NCBI GenBank assembly: GCA_030998225.1
Contig: JAPYXD010000484.1
Location: 1,984,001-2,048,000, forward strand
Direction of reading: 5' to 3'
DNA: 64,000 nt
From: Diplolepis rosae
Taxonomy: Eukaryota; Arthropoda; Insecta; Hymenoptera; Diplolepididae
The notes below the pieces were generated by a model. That model had not been told where the DNA came from. It made no database searches and was given only the letters and a program-made list of their open reading frames with translations. Positions 1-10,583 of this stretch are shown piece after piece (the stretch's first letter is position 1; each line of letters starts with the position of its first letter). The position numbers were made by a program, and so were the translations under genes.

Positions 1-82
1 ACTGTTATTGCTTTCACTTAGATCGAACTGAGAGACACTCCGGACACGCGTGAACTACGCGATTTAAAAAAATTATTTCAGG

Positions 83-280
83 GTGCCTTTGTTAATAGCA
101 AATAATGAAATGACTCTTAGGGATCACAAAGATCATATTAAAGCAATGATATACTCCGGAGATACGACTTCTGTTCAACTTGTGAATTGCGAATCGTGCT
201 CTGGTACAACACTTATCAAAGATATTTTAATAAAGGTTTTCGATAAATTCAATATTCAGGACATAAGGATTGAAATTTAG
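83..280 (+). other. Unassigned short open frame, possible exon
   Basis: An open frame of about 65 codons ends at a TAG near 280. It begins just after a plausible splice acceptor (pyrimidine-poor tract then ATTTCAG at 75-81), so it could be an internal or terminal exon rather than a gene with its own start; the first in-frame ATG is at about residue 10. The peptide contains QLVNCESCSG and a basic, Ile-rich end. I do not recognise the family. It lies on the strand opposite DDX46 and next to LINE remnants, so transposon origin is as likely as a host exon. Confidence 0.2.
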
Positions 281-880
281 TAGCAGCCACACTGGTGTAC
301 TTTGCAACCAATTATTATGGACAAAGAAAAAAAAATCGACACGAGAAATCGATTCGGAAACGTTTTGCAGAGCCAAGGCACGAGTATCAAACTAAACTAA
401 AATCAAGTTCCAACACTGATGCTGGTTACTTAGATTATCTGAAGGAAACTCAAGAAACAGAAAACAAAAAAATGGCAAAATTTCAAAAAATATTATTGAA
501 TCTGAAAATGGAGAAAGTAAAAATTATTCTTCTACTATAGAACAAGAAATCAATGATATGGAAACAACATACTGTTGAAAAAAACTTTGAAGAGATCTTG
601 GAAGAGCCTTATTTTTAAGCAAATTTAGAAATAGACCGAAAAGTCAAATAGGCACTTCTTGCTATAAATTTTTCAAGAACAGGTAAAAACGTAATTCAAT
701 GGACCTCTTCGGGGATTGATTGGAAACGTTTACGGAACAGGTGACAAACACAGGTGATACTCCAGTGTCTTTATGTAACCTCGGATGACTGTCCCGATAG
801 ATGAGATGCATGATCTCTTGGTGCTTGCTTTATGCACCAGGATTCTCACCGTTGTTAAAGCAAGGCTTAGGTTTAACCAG
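281..880. other. Low-information stretch before a LINE remnant
   Basis: A short Lys-rich open frame (295-540) and AT-rich sequence with stops in all frames. It may be the decayed 5' part of the LINE that follows, but I cannot show it. Confidence 0.3.
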
Positions 881-1440
881 TCACGAAATCATTGGGAAAA
901 ACTTAAAGGCACAGCTTGACCCTGTAAGGCTTGAGTGGGGCAAATTTGCTGGGAATTAAAAGACGTCAACCAGGCAGGAGTTTAGAGGGGCCCCAGAACG
1001 TTGCTACCCAAATCGTTATAGTAGGAAATGTGGAATGGGCCGTTGGAATCTTCCAACCATTTTAATCACCAGGGGCAGACGGGATGTATACAGTGCTTCT
1101 ACAGAAGGGGATGAATGTCCTTCGATTTCCTTTGACGACAATATTTAGAGCAAGTATTGCTTTAGGGTACGTGTCAATGGCATGGAAAGACGATAAGGTG
1201 GCTTTTATTCTCAAACTTGGAAAGGAAGATTGAATCGCAGCTGAAGACTATAGGCCGATTGGTTTAATGTCCTTCATATTCATGACGTTAGAGAAGTTGG
1301 TTGAAATACACATCCAGCATGAGGAGCTAAGAGATTTCCCACGGTGCCAAGGGCATCATACCTGCTAGGAGGGCGGTTCAGTGGTAAACGCTTTGCATAT
1401 CACAGTTACCAAACTGAAACAGCTATTACATCCCGTTAAT
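880..1440 (+). pseudogene. Decayed non-LTR retrotransposon reverse transcriptase (Jockey/R1-like)
   Basis: Conceptual translation, across frame breaks, shows reverse-transcriptase blocks of the Jockey/I/R1 group: a 'PGADGMYTVLLQKG'-like block near 1070-1110, then 'AWKDDKVAFILK', 'DYRPIGLM' and 'LEKLVEIHIQ' between about 1180 and 1310, then a 'VNALH' block near 1390. In intact elements these are the palm/finger segments upstream of the catalytic Asp pair. An in-frame stop (near 1233) and frame changes show it is dead. The catalytic block and the endonuclease are not seen; the mariner at 1488 follows directly. Confidence 0.7.
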
Positions 1441-1487
1441 TGTAATTTTTGAATTTAACACATGTGCATAAACAATCTGGCATATAA

Positions 1488-2672
1488 AGGGGTTTACAAT
1501 AGGGACATAACAATTTTATCTATGAATAAAACACAGAAATATTTGAGATATTGAGTTCAAATTTATTGTGGGTGTAGTGCAAGCATTACATTTTATGAAT
1601 GGAATTCGATATCGGTCATATGACCACCACGAGCCCGTTTACAGCGGTCCATTCTTTGGACCCAATTTTCCACCACTCTGGCACACATTTCGACCGGAAC
1701 GTTAGCAATTTCGCGTTGGATGTTGTCTTTGAGGTCATCTAAAGTTGGTGGCTTGTTGGCATAGACTAGTGACTTGATATGGCCCCATAAAAAGAAATCC
1801 AATGGCGTTAGATCGCATGAACGAGGCGGCCATTCGATCGGATCATTTCTCGAGATAACACGTTCACCGAATTTGCCTTTCAATAAATCGATTGTGACAC
1901 GTGCTGTGTGGCTAGTGGCGCCGTCTTGTTGAAACCACATATCGTTGATGTCAAGTTCATCCAATTCTGGCCACAAATAATCTTCCAACATGGCACGATA
2001 GCGCTCTCCATTGACGGTATCATGGCGGTCGTTTTCATCCTCGAAAAAATACGGTCCAATCACACCTCTGGCATGAAAACCGCACCAAACAGTCACTTTT
2101 TGCGGATGCAACGGTGTCTCAAGAAGCACATTTGGGTTTCTTCCTGACAAATAACGCATATTTTGCTTATTAACAAAGCCATTGAGCCAGAAATGAGCTT
2201 CATCGCTGAAGATGATTTTTCGATGAAATTCTTCATTTTCTTTAAGCTTTTCCAGAGCCCAATTGGAGAAGTTTCGGCGTTTCAAATGATCAAGTGGCTT
2301 TAGTTCTTGAGTTAATTTAATCTTGAAAGCATGTAGGCCAAGATCTTTTCGCATAATACGCCACAGTGTCGTTTGAGCGATGCCCAATTCTTGAGAACGC
2401 CGTGGAATCAACTGATTTGGCTCATTTTGAATCGATGTACTTACGGCTGCGATTATTTCTTCGCTTCGAGCAATACGACGTCTTTTTGGCACCGGAACGT
2501 CCAATAGTGTATAGTAATTTTTAATAATTTTCAAACGTTGCTGGTTCGTGAACTTTACCATGATGAAAATGTTGACTTTAACTAATTTTTTGACACTGAC
2601 AGTTCATTAAAAAAGTTTAAGGGTGCGTTCATATAAAGATACGAAATTGTTATGTCCCTATTGGAAAACCCT
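1488..2672 (-). mobile_element. mariner-superfamily DNA transposon
   Basis: Inverted ends frame a single transposase gene. The left end (about 1488-1515) and the reverse complement of the right end (about 2644-2672) share CAATAGGGACATAACAATTT plus a G/T-rich tip (GGGGTTTA versus GGGTTTTC). A TA target duplication is expected for this superfamily; TA dinucleotides are nearby on both sides but I could not fix the exact boundary. Related ends (AGGGTTTTCCAAT) recur at 22471-22733, and a similar tip is seen near 47100. Confidence 0.85.
1593..2561 (-). CDS. mariner-type transposase, open but lacking most of its HTH region
   Basis: A 322-residue frame starting at ATG (2561) and open to its stop. 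The DDE/D catalytic core is complete: FSDEAHF (Asp ~120), QQDGATSHT (Asp ~213) and PPRSCDLTPLDFFLWG (Asp ~250), with 36 residues between the second and third Asp. WRIMRKDLGL and YRAMLEDYLWPEL are typical of the group. The first HTH looks deleted: the N-terminus runs LKIIKNYY straight into TLLDVPVPKRRR, whereas the related copy at 47.2 kb has about 40 extra residues (NGRSVKSVYRALRPIYG...) here. It probably cannot bind its ends normally, though the catalytic fold could still be made. It lies in a DDX46 intron in the same orientation as the host transcript. Confidence 0.85.
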   Translation of the reverse strand: MVKFTNQQRLKIIKNYYTLLDVPVPKRRRIARSEEIIAAVSTSIQNEPNQLIPRRSQELGIAQTTLWRIMRKDLGLHAFKIKLTQELKPLDHLKRRNFSNWALEKLKENEEFHRKIIFSDEAHFWLNGFVNKQNMRYLSGRNPNVLLETPLHPQKVTVWCGFHARGVIGPYFFEDENDRHDTVNGERYRAMLEDYLWPELDELDINDMWFQQDGATSHTARVTIDLLKGKFGERVISRNDPIEWPPRSCDLTPLDFFLWGHIKSLVYANKPPTLDDLKDNIQREIANVPVEMCARVVENWVQRMDRCKRARGGHMTDIEFHS

Positions 2673-2679
2673 TCAGCTA

Positions 2680-3043
2680 GGCAAATGAAGAATGTATGAT
2701 CACATTATTACGATCCTGATCGCATGATAATTAACTTGTCGACAAGATAATTGACCTATAGTAACAATTCGGGAAGTATTACCAGAAGTCGACAACACAC
2801 TTCATCATATGAAGGACAACGCTTAAAAATGTCCTGAGTCACTTTTTAAAAAATGCTTTTTTTTTATTTTTTAGAATTCATTATCAAAACAAATAGTGGG
2901 ACTTTTCGGCGGGGTACCAATGGTTTAAAGGGGCCGATCTGTACAAAGAGCCTTATAAGAATTTAATGTTTTTTATCACTTCTCTGAGGTTCTAGGCTAC
3001 ATTGGAAGGCTATAATGCCTTTTGGTGGGTGAAAAGTATACTA
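2680..3043. other. No recognisable feature
   Basis: AT-rich intronic sequence between two mariner copies. I see no open frame or repeat that I can name. Confidence 0.4.
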
Positions 3044-3722
3044 ACACATCACTCAATCAGTTTCCGGTCTGACATATAGATGGCACCACGGTTGTCAAAT
3101 CCATATGATTTCTGGATAATACCAACTTTCATACGTTGAGTGTTAAAATTTCATGACAATCTGACGTTTAGTTCAGAAGCTACAGAGGTTTTGGTGAAGC
3201 AACTTTTGTCATTTTCAAAACAATGGATAAAAAAGGGCTTCAAGTCTTAATCAAACATTGCTTTTTGATGGGTAAAAAATACTGTTAAAGCAAAGCAGTG
3301 GCTTGATAAGCGTTATGGGGACTCTGCACCAGGGAAATCAACAATCATCGACTGGTATGCCGAATTTAAACGCGGTCATACAAACACCGATGACGCTGAA
3401 CGCTCTGGTCGTCCAAAATCAGCAGTTGTTCCGGAAAACATAACAAAAGTCTACAAAATAGTTTTGGGCGATCGTAAATTAAAGTTGCGTGAGATATGTG
3501 TCACCTTAAAGATATCAGAAGGCAGTGTGTTTGCAATTTAGCACAAATCTTTGGGGATGCGTAAGTTGTTTTCGAAGCGAGATAAAAAGGCATCGAAAAG
3601 TTAGAGAAGCGTTGGAATAAATGTATTACGCTTGAAGGACACTATGTTGATGAATAACGTCGAATTTCTCCGATGAACTTATGTTTTTCTTGGGTAGACC
3701 GGAAACTTATTGAGTGATGTTT
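3044..3722 (+). mobile_element. Internally deleted mariner (about 0.68 kb)
   Basis: The ends are inverted copies of ACATCACTCAATAAGTTTCC (left 3046-3070, one mismatch; right 3696-3720). Inside is the N-terminal, DNA-binding half of a mariner transposase on the plus strand, starting near 3225 (MDKKGLQVLIKHCF, then KAKQWLDKRYGDSAPGKST, WYAEFKRGHTNTDDAERSGR, and KLKLREICVTLKISEGSV near 3490). It has frameshifts near 3275 and a stop near 3540, and the catalytic region is missing. It is a non-autonomous deletion derivative. The next element (3900-4560, minus strand) is from a similar mariner group. Confidence 0.8.
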
Positions 3723-3899
3723 TAAGGTGTCTTATGAAAGTTATTTTGGCTCGGAAAAGGACTGAATCAACTTATTAAACTCATTATTTTTATAATAAAC
3801 AAAAAGTTACTTGGAAAAATAATTACATGACATGACACGCATTTAATAATAAATATTGGTCTGTACAGAAAAAATCAAAACAATATGAACATGATATGA

Positions 3900-4560
3900 A
3901 AAATTGCGTTCCGCTTTCGATATGACCTCCTCATTAGTGTGAAATCTCTTTCTCTGGAGTCACCTTTTCAAATTAGAAAACAAATAGTAATCGCTAAAGG
4001 CCAAATCTGGATAAAAGCTTTTATGGATGAGTGCGCCGGTGCATTGTGCGGATGAAACAAAATTATTTTTTTCTTGATCTCCTCATTCAATTTGTCCAAA
4101 ATGTAACATAGTACTCACCAGTTATTGTTTATCCTTTTTCCAAATAGTCAATGAATATTGTGCCATGCCCATCTAAAAAAATACTGGATCTGATCGATTT
4201 TTAGAGAATGCGGCACCCATCGCGCAGGCTGTTTTTTTATAGCCAAATATTCATGTAAAATGTAGCGGAAGCGTTCTTTTGATATCTTTACCACGTCAGC
4301 TATCTCACTTACTACAATTTTTCGATCATCCAAAACAATACGATGGACTTTATTGATATTTTCTTCAGTAACTGCCTCATTTGGAACGACCTAAACGTTC
4401 ATCACCATCGGTGGATTGATGAACACGTATAAATTCAGCATACCACTTCTTCACTTTTATATACGATGAAGATGTTCCATAACATTTATCAAGTCATTTC
4501 TTGGCTTGGGTAGTATTTTTTCCCATTAAAAAGCAATGTTGATCACTATCGCGATTAGGC
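3900..4560 (-). pseudogene. Decayed mariner transposase
   Basis: Read on the minus strand: an N-terminal HTH region near 4420-4540 (frameshifted), then NKVHRIVLDDRKIVVSEIADVV..ISKERFRYILHEYL..KKQPARWVPHSL (about 4200-4370), then IFIDYLEK-like sequence around 4140, and a terminal block near 3980-4030 resembling the SYPDLAxSDYYLFSNLKR region that carries the third catalytic Asp. Multiple stops and frameshifts. No clear TIRs were found. Confidence 0.65.
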
Positions 4561-4639
4561 CCTTCGATACTCGTAATTATCATCGGTATCTTCGAGAGTA
4601 AGTTTAGCTTCGGTACTTGGTAAATGAAATTTCAGGTCC

Positions 4640-4977
4640 TTAAGTAGTGCTAGTCATTATCTCGAATACTTTCAATTTTTGGAAAACGCTTGCCCATTGG
4701 GACTTCTGATTAGGAGGCTATAAACTATGTTATACTTGTAATTCATATTCAGTTAATTAATAATGTTATAATATAATTCAGCCGATTTGACCTTGGCCGC
4801 ACTTCCATATAAAGTGTATCGTAAAAAAAGAAGTTTTTTACGTCGAGGATGAAATTCCTTCTGCTAGTAACTATATACAAAAACACACCTCTCCTTCAGT
4901 TTTGCAGAATACATTAACTACAAATATACTGTACAAAATGCTTACAGAATAGGCAGTACCCAAAATTTTGATTTTTT
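4640..4977. other. No recognisable feature
   Basis: AT-rich intronic sequence with no frame or repeat that I can assign. Confidence 0.4.
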
Positions 4978-5067
4978 CGGCTTTTGCGTGTGACACGGCT
5001 TTTGCGTGTGACACGGCTTTTGCGTGTGACACGGCTTTTGCGTGTGACACGGCTTTTACGCGTGACA
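4978..5067. repeat. 18-bp tandem repeat, five copies
   Basis: Five head-to-tail copies of CGGCTTTTGCGTGTGACA. The first four are identical and the fifth has two changes (ACGCG for GCGTG). Because 18 is a multiple of three, the minus strand reads as a repeating SHAKAV peptide, giving spurious open frames. The near-identity of the units indicates recent expansion. Confidence 0.95.
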
Positions 5068-5274
5068 TAAACTGTCACACATAAAAAAATATGCTTCCAT
5101 TTGATCGATACCGAACTAATTTTCAACTACGCTCGAATGCAAAATGTGAAAAAATCGACATAATTAAGCATACTGATCATTATTTTTGGCAATAAAAATG
5201 AAAAACTGAAAAATTCCTACTCCCAAACTCAATGATTTTTTAAGATATACATTGTTAAAAATTGATCAAATATA

Positions 5275-6145
5275 CAGTAAAACCCCGTTTATCGCAACAC
5301 CTTCTAATCAAATGCCTCCCGTTTATCGCAAAAACGGAGGGGTTCCCACTTCTTCGCCACCAGCTTGAACAACTCATTATCAGCACATGCGCCTAAACGA
5401 ATAGTTTCACGCGCTTTCGCTGTTTATCATTGTTTACAGTCGTGTTCCAATAACCTCAAATGCGTTTTTTTGTTGTCATTATATGTGCAATTATAAATGA
5501 GTGAAAACGTGGAGCCGAACGATGGTACGTAAACGACTAGTACAAACAATACATTTTAATTACTTTAAAGCTTACATATTTCTCTCATAATTTTCGAATG
5601 CATGATTGAATTTTTTTCAGTAGAAATATTCCCGCATTTTGTAAAACAATTGATTCGCAATTGGTAAAGCGATTGCTGTACTAGGCACAATTCATGCTAT
5701 AATTTGTCATAATAATATACATTGAAATGTGAAAAATTGATATATTTTTCTGTTACATATAAAACACAAATATGTAGCAATATATACATAAACGATAGTT
5801 TGGAAAGAACTGCTAAATGAAGAATTTCAAAAACATTTATGCATTTCATGAGAAAAAAAATGTACCTCTCAAAATAAGTACAGATTCCAAAGACGCTAAA
5901 AAAATGTAATGAAATCCTTTTAATAAATTAATGGTTACAAATAATTTTATATCTCCCTAATATACGAAAATTCATGTAAATATATGCATCACAAATTTAA
6001 AAGTGAGGGGTATTCCCGCCTATCCTTATGAATTACGTGACCACTCCTTCTACTAATAAGAGGGGGAAAAATGGTAAAGTTTATTGCGATAAACGGGAGA
6101 GACATGTTGCAATAAACGGGAGTTGCGATAAACGGGGTTTTACTG
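5275..6145 (+). mobile_element. pogo-like (Tc1/mariner superfamily) non-autonomous TIR element
   Basis: An 871-bp element flanked by TA (5273-5274 and 6146-6147). Both ends begin with the same 24 bases, CAGTAAAACCCCGTTTATCG followed by CAAC, perfectly inverted. CAGT-type ends with a TA duplication are typical of the pogo/Tigger group. The core CCCGTTTATCGCAA recurs inside each end (about 5327 on the left; 6077, 6103 and 6123, inverted and with small changes, on the right), as expected of reiterated transposase-binding sites. At 5497 an ATG opens a nine-codon frame (MSENVEPND) that runs into GTACGTAA, a good splice donor, so this may be the 5' exon of a lost transposase gene. No transposase domain remains. 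Confidence 0.8.
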
Positions 6146-6278
6146 TAGTTAAATTTTTTTGTAATTTGGTATACATATGCACCATAATCTATCAATGTAT
6201 ACCATACAAGACAATCAAATAGCTGAACATTGCTCGTTGTCCAATAATATTCCAATTGTATATTCTAATATTCTAATT

Positions 6279-6313
6279 GTCTTAATTGACAATATTATAT
6301 TGTCAATTAAGAC
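6279..6313. repeat. Perfect 16-bp inverted repeat with 3-bp spacer
   Basis: GTCTTAATTGACAATA, then TTA, then its exact reverse complement. It can form a hairpin. No function is assigned. Confidence 0.9.
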
Positions 6314-6749
6314 TAGTCGTTAAACACCTTTACTCAGTATCACCGAGAAACTATCAAGGAAACTTCAAGTTTGAAATAAAGACATGCGCTTATTTACGCT
6401 AAACAGCCATAATTTGCAATTAAATATTATTGAACAATGGGCAATATTCAGCTTTTTTAATGCTTCATGAGCATCACTAAACTATACTATGCCATGCTAC
6501 TCTAATGTTATGAGCCCGGATTAGAGCAGGGCGTTGGAGCAATGTACTGTAGACGAACGAGAGAACGACTAGCGTATGATGCGGAAGCACTGCACAAAAA
6601 AAAAACAGAGCGCAGGAAGCAATCGGAAATCATTGACAATCTTGTTCATTCTATTATGGATTGCGCGAGATATTGTTTTGTTGCTTAATATATAATATAA
6701 ATATTTTTATGGTCGTTTATTGTTGTATTATAGGTAAAAACAACACATA
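6314..6749. other. No recognisable feature
   Basis: AT-rich intronic sequence. No open frame or repeat that I can name. Confidence 0.4.
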
Positions 6750-7308
6750 TCAGGTGTACAAATAAGTCTTCGCCATTTGATAAAAGTTGGCGTCACCAGT
6801 AAGTTTTGATTGAAATCGACAGATGTAAAACGTCACTGTCGTAAGGCTGGACATATGTCAACAACATAACCTTAAAATATTAATGAATTTTAATTAGTAT
6901 AATATATTCTTTTGTATGCGAAAATGTCGAGTTTTGAGCCGAATAAGCGTCATTTGCGGGAACTTTTTATTTACTTCTTCAATTTGAAGAAATCTGCAGC
7001 TGAGGCGCATTGATTACGTGTCGAAACATATAGTGAGGCTGCCTTAAGTGAGAGAAGTTGTCGTGAGTGGTTTCAAAAGTTTAAGAACGGTGAATTTGAC
7101 ATCAAAGACAAAGAACGTAGCGGAAGGCCGAAAGTGTACGAAGACGCGGAATTGGAAGAATTATTGGATCAAGATTCGTGCCAAATGCAAGAAGAACAAT
7201 ACGATGGACAATAAATGTCAAATTTCGAATAAAACATAAGGTTCCGTTCTTTCACAATAAATGCTCAATTTGTGATAAAAAACGGCAGAAACTTATTTGT
7301 ACACCTGA
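6750..7308 (+). mobile_element. mariner deletion derivative, 'TCAGGTGTACAAATAAG' family
   Basis: A 559-bp element with ends TCAGGTGTACAAATAAG and its inverse, flanked by TA on both sides (6748-6749, 7309-7310). It encodes the N-terminal part of a mariner transposase on the plus strand from about 6924: SSFEPNKRHLRELFIYFF, then SERSCREWFQKFKNGEFDIKD, then DAELEELLDQDSCQ. This is the HTH region of the cecropia/Hsmar1-like group. Frameshift and loss of the catalytic core make it non-autonomous. Two shorter copies with the same ends are at 22931-23143 and 52597-52851. Confidence 0.9.
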
Positions 7309-7674
7309 TATTTATTCTTTCAGAAATTTTATTTCGTTTTAGTAACGTTGATGCTGAATTGTTACTACACATGAGAAGCAATGAATCAGTATATTATTTA
7401 ATTAGGAGTCCTCGTTTTATGTTTTGAATTTTTCATTTCATTTTTGCTCTTTTTGTTTTATTTGTATGATATTATTTTTCCTACTCTACTATAAAATGTT
7501 GACAAAACACATGAAAAAACATTCGAAATGGATATATTACTCGATGACCGTACAAAAGAGTTTAAAGATCATTACTAACGTATTGATGATGAATGAGTAT
7601 GTGTTTATTGCAACGAAAAAATAAGCAACAAAAGAAACTATAAAAGAAAGAATGTTTCTTATAAAAACCTGAGT
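7309..7674. other. No recognisable feature
   Basis: AT-rich. A short hydrophobic open frame (7424-7624) is judged to be chance. Confidence 0.35.
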
Positions 7675-7905
7675 AACTCAAGAATGTAAATAATGAAAAT
7701 ATTACAGATCTTTTCCACGATGCTAAAAAGTTATTGTGGCCAAATGGTATATTTTATGATCGAGTTTTATTATTTGTAAGTGACGCAGCACTTTACATGG
7801 TCTTGGCTGGTAAATACATTAAAAAACGTTTTCCTAACATGCTATATGTTATATGAGTGGCAAATGAATTTCACAATGTAGCGGAAGTAATTTGTCTTTA
7901 AAATA
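7675..7905 (+). pseudogene. hAT-like transposase fragment
   Basis: One frame reads NITDLFHDAKKLLWPNGIFY, then LLFVSDAALYMVLAGKYIKKRFPNMLYV, then ANEFHNVAEVI. The pattern (V-S/T-D-A-A-x-Y-M ... H-N-x-x-E) is that of the catalytic region of one hAT-related transposase group found in insects. An in-frame TGA lies near 7856. Only this short block remains; no TIRs seen. Confidence 0.5.
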
Positions 7906-8036
7906 AGGCAAAAGCAATGATGTGCAAAAACTCCTATATAATTAATTTGCTTGATCTCTTTTTAATCACGCACAAGGGGTTCTCCGACTCAACTACACTA
8001 CGCTGCTCCAAACTCTACTAATATTTATTTTCTTAC

Positions 8037-8568
8037 CGTAATGAGATTAGGGGGACCATTTCCTTTAAGAACAGCTTCTGCAGCTTGCTGTGAGGGTCCT
8101 TTTGCTTCAGAACCTAGATTCCTATTGATATTTATTTTTGAAGCAAGTTTCTTGGCTAACTCTAATTTGTCTGTTGCACTCGATACAGGTTGCCCAGGTA
8201 TAGAAATATTACCAGCCGAAGGTCTTGCAATTTCACGCACAGTTCTTTTTGGTGCCAGCATACTTTCAATTTGTTGATCGATATCATTTTCAATATCATC
8301 GTCATCCGAATCTTGTAACCCCAAAGCAGCCTTTTGAAATTTCTTTTTCTCATTCGCTAGGGCGGCTTCTGACTCATCAAATTTAAAACCTTTTCCACTA
8401 AATCCTCCACCAGTGTGAACTTTTTTACCATCTGCTGCTTGCCGAGCTTTATAATCTTCCCAAAGTTGTCGCAAAGGTTCAGGTACAGGAACACCTGCTA
8501 GTTCATGTGCTCGTGAAATATCACCAGCATATCGTTCTTGTTCAGGTGTAATAAAAGTATAAGCATAT
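8037..8568 (-). CDS. Ddx46: DDX46/Prp5 exon: end of helicase domain and C-terminal linker
   Basis: This exon completes codon GG|A of the previous exon (13147) and encodes about 177 residues. It starts YAYTFITPEQERYAGDI, the end of the second RecA-like domain. Next comes the conserved SF2 extension VPVPEPLRQLWEDYKARQ, then GGGFSGKGFKFDESEAALANE, ALGLQDSDDDD and DIDQQIESML, which match the DDX46 family downstream of the helicase core; the RecA2 motifs V and VI are in the exon at 13147. The acceptor is TTTTGTTCACAG (ending at 8569) and the donor is ACG|GTAAGA (8036-8035). The frame could run 12 bases past the donor to a stop, but family length (about 1,000 residues, with a further C-terminal domain) says the gene continues to the left. 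No matching terminal exon is seen in 1-8036. Confidence 0.95.
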
Positions 8569-8569
8569 C

Positions 8570-9197
8570 TGTGAACAAAATAAATCATTGTTATACATAG
8601 AATTTAGGATTTTTTTATTGATAAGCTACAGGATGTAGTAATCAGTAGGGTGAAGTAAAAACTGAAATAATGAAACCTCTGTAGTACTAGCAAGTTTATT
8701 TGGCAATAACAAAATACAAAGCGATAAAAACTTCAGGCTTAGGTGTAATAATGACAACGATCCCACAAGAAAAAAGGAATAACAAATTCTGATATTTAAC
8801 GCTAGAGAGATCATGTGGGAGCCATATGGATCTTACTGCCTAGAAAAAGTAAGAATTATTTGTCATTTATTTTTTAAAATAAATATACATTTCTTAGAAC
8901 GCAAGGACAATATTTCTTTACTTATAGAGTATTTTGCCCACTTTAATACCCAGTTTGAACTTTTTCGATCTATTTATAAGAATGAAAAATAAAATTTTTT
9001 GCTTAAAAAAAGTCATTTCAGGAATTTTTTCGCATTTTTTTTGTATTTCATGCACTCCTTCAGCAATTTGAGTTTTAAATATCTTTTCATATCCACCATT
9101 CTCATCCATATAAAATTACGTGCAGATTGATGTTCAATGAAACTCGATTATCTTGAATAAGAGTATTTTACACTATCGCGTCGTGAGGGTGCCAACC
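8570..9197. other. Intron sequence without a recognised feature
   Basis: AT-rich intron just upstream (in transcript terms) of the 8568 acceptor. Short open frames here have no family resemblance. Confidence 0.4.
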
Positions 9198-9453
9198 GAA
9201 TTGGGAATTTGCATATTTTTTTTTTGTGATGAAAAAATGAAATTTGGGGGTCCCTTTGGATACAAAATTTTTTTCTGAATTTTTTAGTTAATAATAATTT
9301 ATTAATGAGCGTTTGAAAAGTGTAAATTTTAAATTTTCCGAAAACGTTTCGGAAACAGCCGAATGCTTCCGATGATACGGTGACGTCACATCGTTGTATA
9401 CGATCGCTCTGTGTCACATCTTTGTATAGAAGACCAATTGAAAATTGTATAAA

Positions 9454-10212
9454 ATGTCGAAAAAACGGCTTGTAAATGGTGTTTTGTCGATGAGTGTCAT
9501 AATTCGACAACCAAGACACCCGATAAAATTTTTTTTCCGGTTCCGGTAAATCCGATTGTGCGAAATAAATGGTTTGAAAGTGCACAACGGCGAGATATGC
9601 CAGGAAATAGTAACATGTTTTGCTGTCAAGATCATTTTGACGTAAGTATAGTTTCTTTTTTTGTTTATAATATTATGTTATCTGTAAATAAACTGTAATT
9701 GAAAAAGGATATAGATTTATTTATATTTATAATTATAGCAGTAAAAAAAAATCTAACCTGAATTTGTCGATGTGTAAATAATAATATGATTTAAAAAGTT
9801 ATTACTTTACGTCTAAGGAGCAGGTTTTATAGAGAAAATCATGATCATAAATTTATGTGATACAAATTAAAAATGTTAAACATAGAACTTGCTGTTATTA
9901 CTGTTTTCAAATTTTTCAATAAAGAGTTTTCACGTTGTAGCTTCGAAAAATTTTTACAATAATAATGCGGTTAAATTAATTTATAAATTATGAAATAATA
10001 ATTACGTGAATGAATTATTTCAGTTAAAAAAGGATATGGAAAATTACGTAAAGTACTCTTTAACTGGGAAACCAATACAAATTAAAAAAAGTGTTTTTCC
10101 GCATTTTTTCGACTGCCAAAAACATCGTAGTAATAAGGAAACTCCAACTCCTCGACCTGCTTTTGTTAAACTCAACCGGAAAAGAGCAATTTTGGAAATT
10201 TTATCATTATAA
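9454..10212 (+). pseudogene. THAP-domain gene fragment (two exons), probable transposase N-terminus
   Basis: Exon 1 (to 9641) encodes a full C2CH zinc module: CKWCFVDEC, then FFPVPVNPIVRNKWF and MFCCQDHFD. This matches THAP (C-x4-C, Pro, Trp, C-x2-H-F). It ends at GAC|GTAAGT. Exon 2 begins after TTATTTCAG (10024) in the same phase: LKKDMENYVKYSLTGKPIQIKKSVFPHFFDCQ, a conserved post-THAP segment in insect THAP proteins. The ATG at 9454 is out of frame with the zinc module by one base in an A run, so the copy is frameshifted or misread there. Coding ends near 10212 without the catalytic domain. THAP domains bind DNA, in transposases the element ends. Confidence 0.7.
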
Positions 10213-10583
10213 TGGTAAACTTAACGACTATCACTCTCTGAATGAAACTTTATTGGATATTATACTATTTAAATATTAAAAATTCAAGCAGTTAACAAAT
10301 AATTCATGTCATTAGAACTAATTAAATTAAGAAACAAATGAACTAATATTTATAATGACGAATAATTAATTATTTATAAATCATTCAAACGAATTAATTT
10401 ATATTTATATCATAAATTTTACCAATAATATACCCATCTTCTTTAATAACGTAATAATAATTCAACTATGTACTAGATACATTAACTTATACATGAGTGA
10501 TTTTTCATTATCATCAATTAGTAGTTTTTTCTTTTATTTGAATTGACAGAGTAGAATAATTATAATTTGTAACTTTTACTTAC

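Noticed and set aside
1593..2561. A domesticated host gene from the open mariner frame
   Set aside because: It still sits between its own inverted ends, close relatives in the window are plain transposons, and an open frame alone is not evidence of domestication.
4978..5067. CRISPR-like array
   Set aside because: Head-to-tail units without spacers in eukaryotic intronic DNA; no cas genes.
4871..5126. Two open frames with repeated SHAKAV/VTRKSR peptides
   Set aside because: They only reflect the 18-bp tandem repeat, whose length is a multiple of three.
8025..8588. Treating the DDX46 3' exon as the end of the protein at the stop near 8025
   Set aside because: A GTAAGA donor precedes that stop in frame, and the family has a further C-terminal domain of well over 100 residues.
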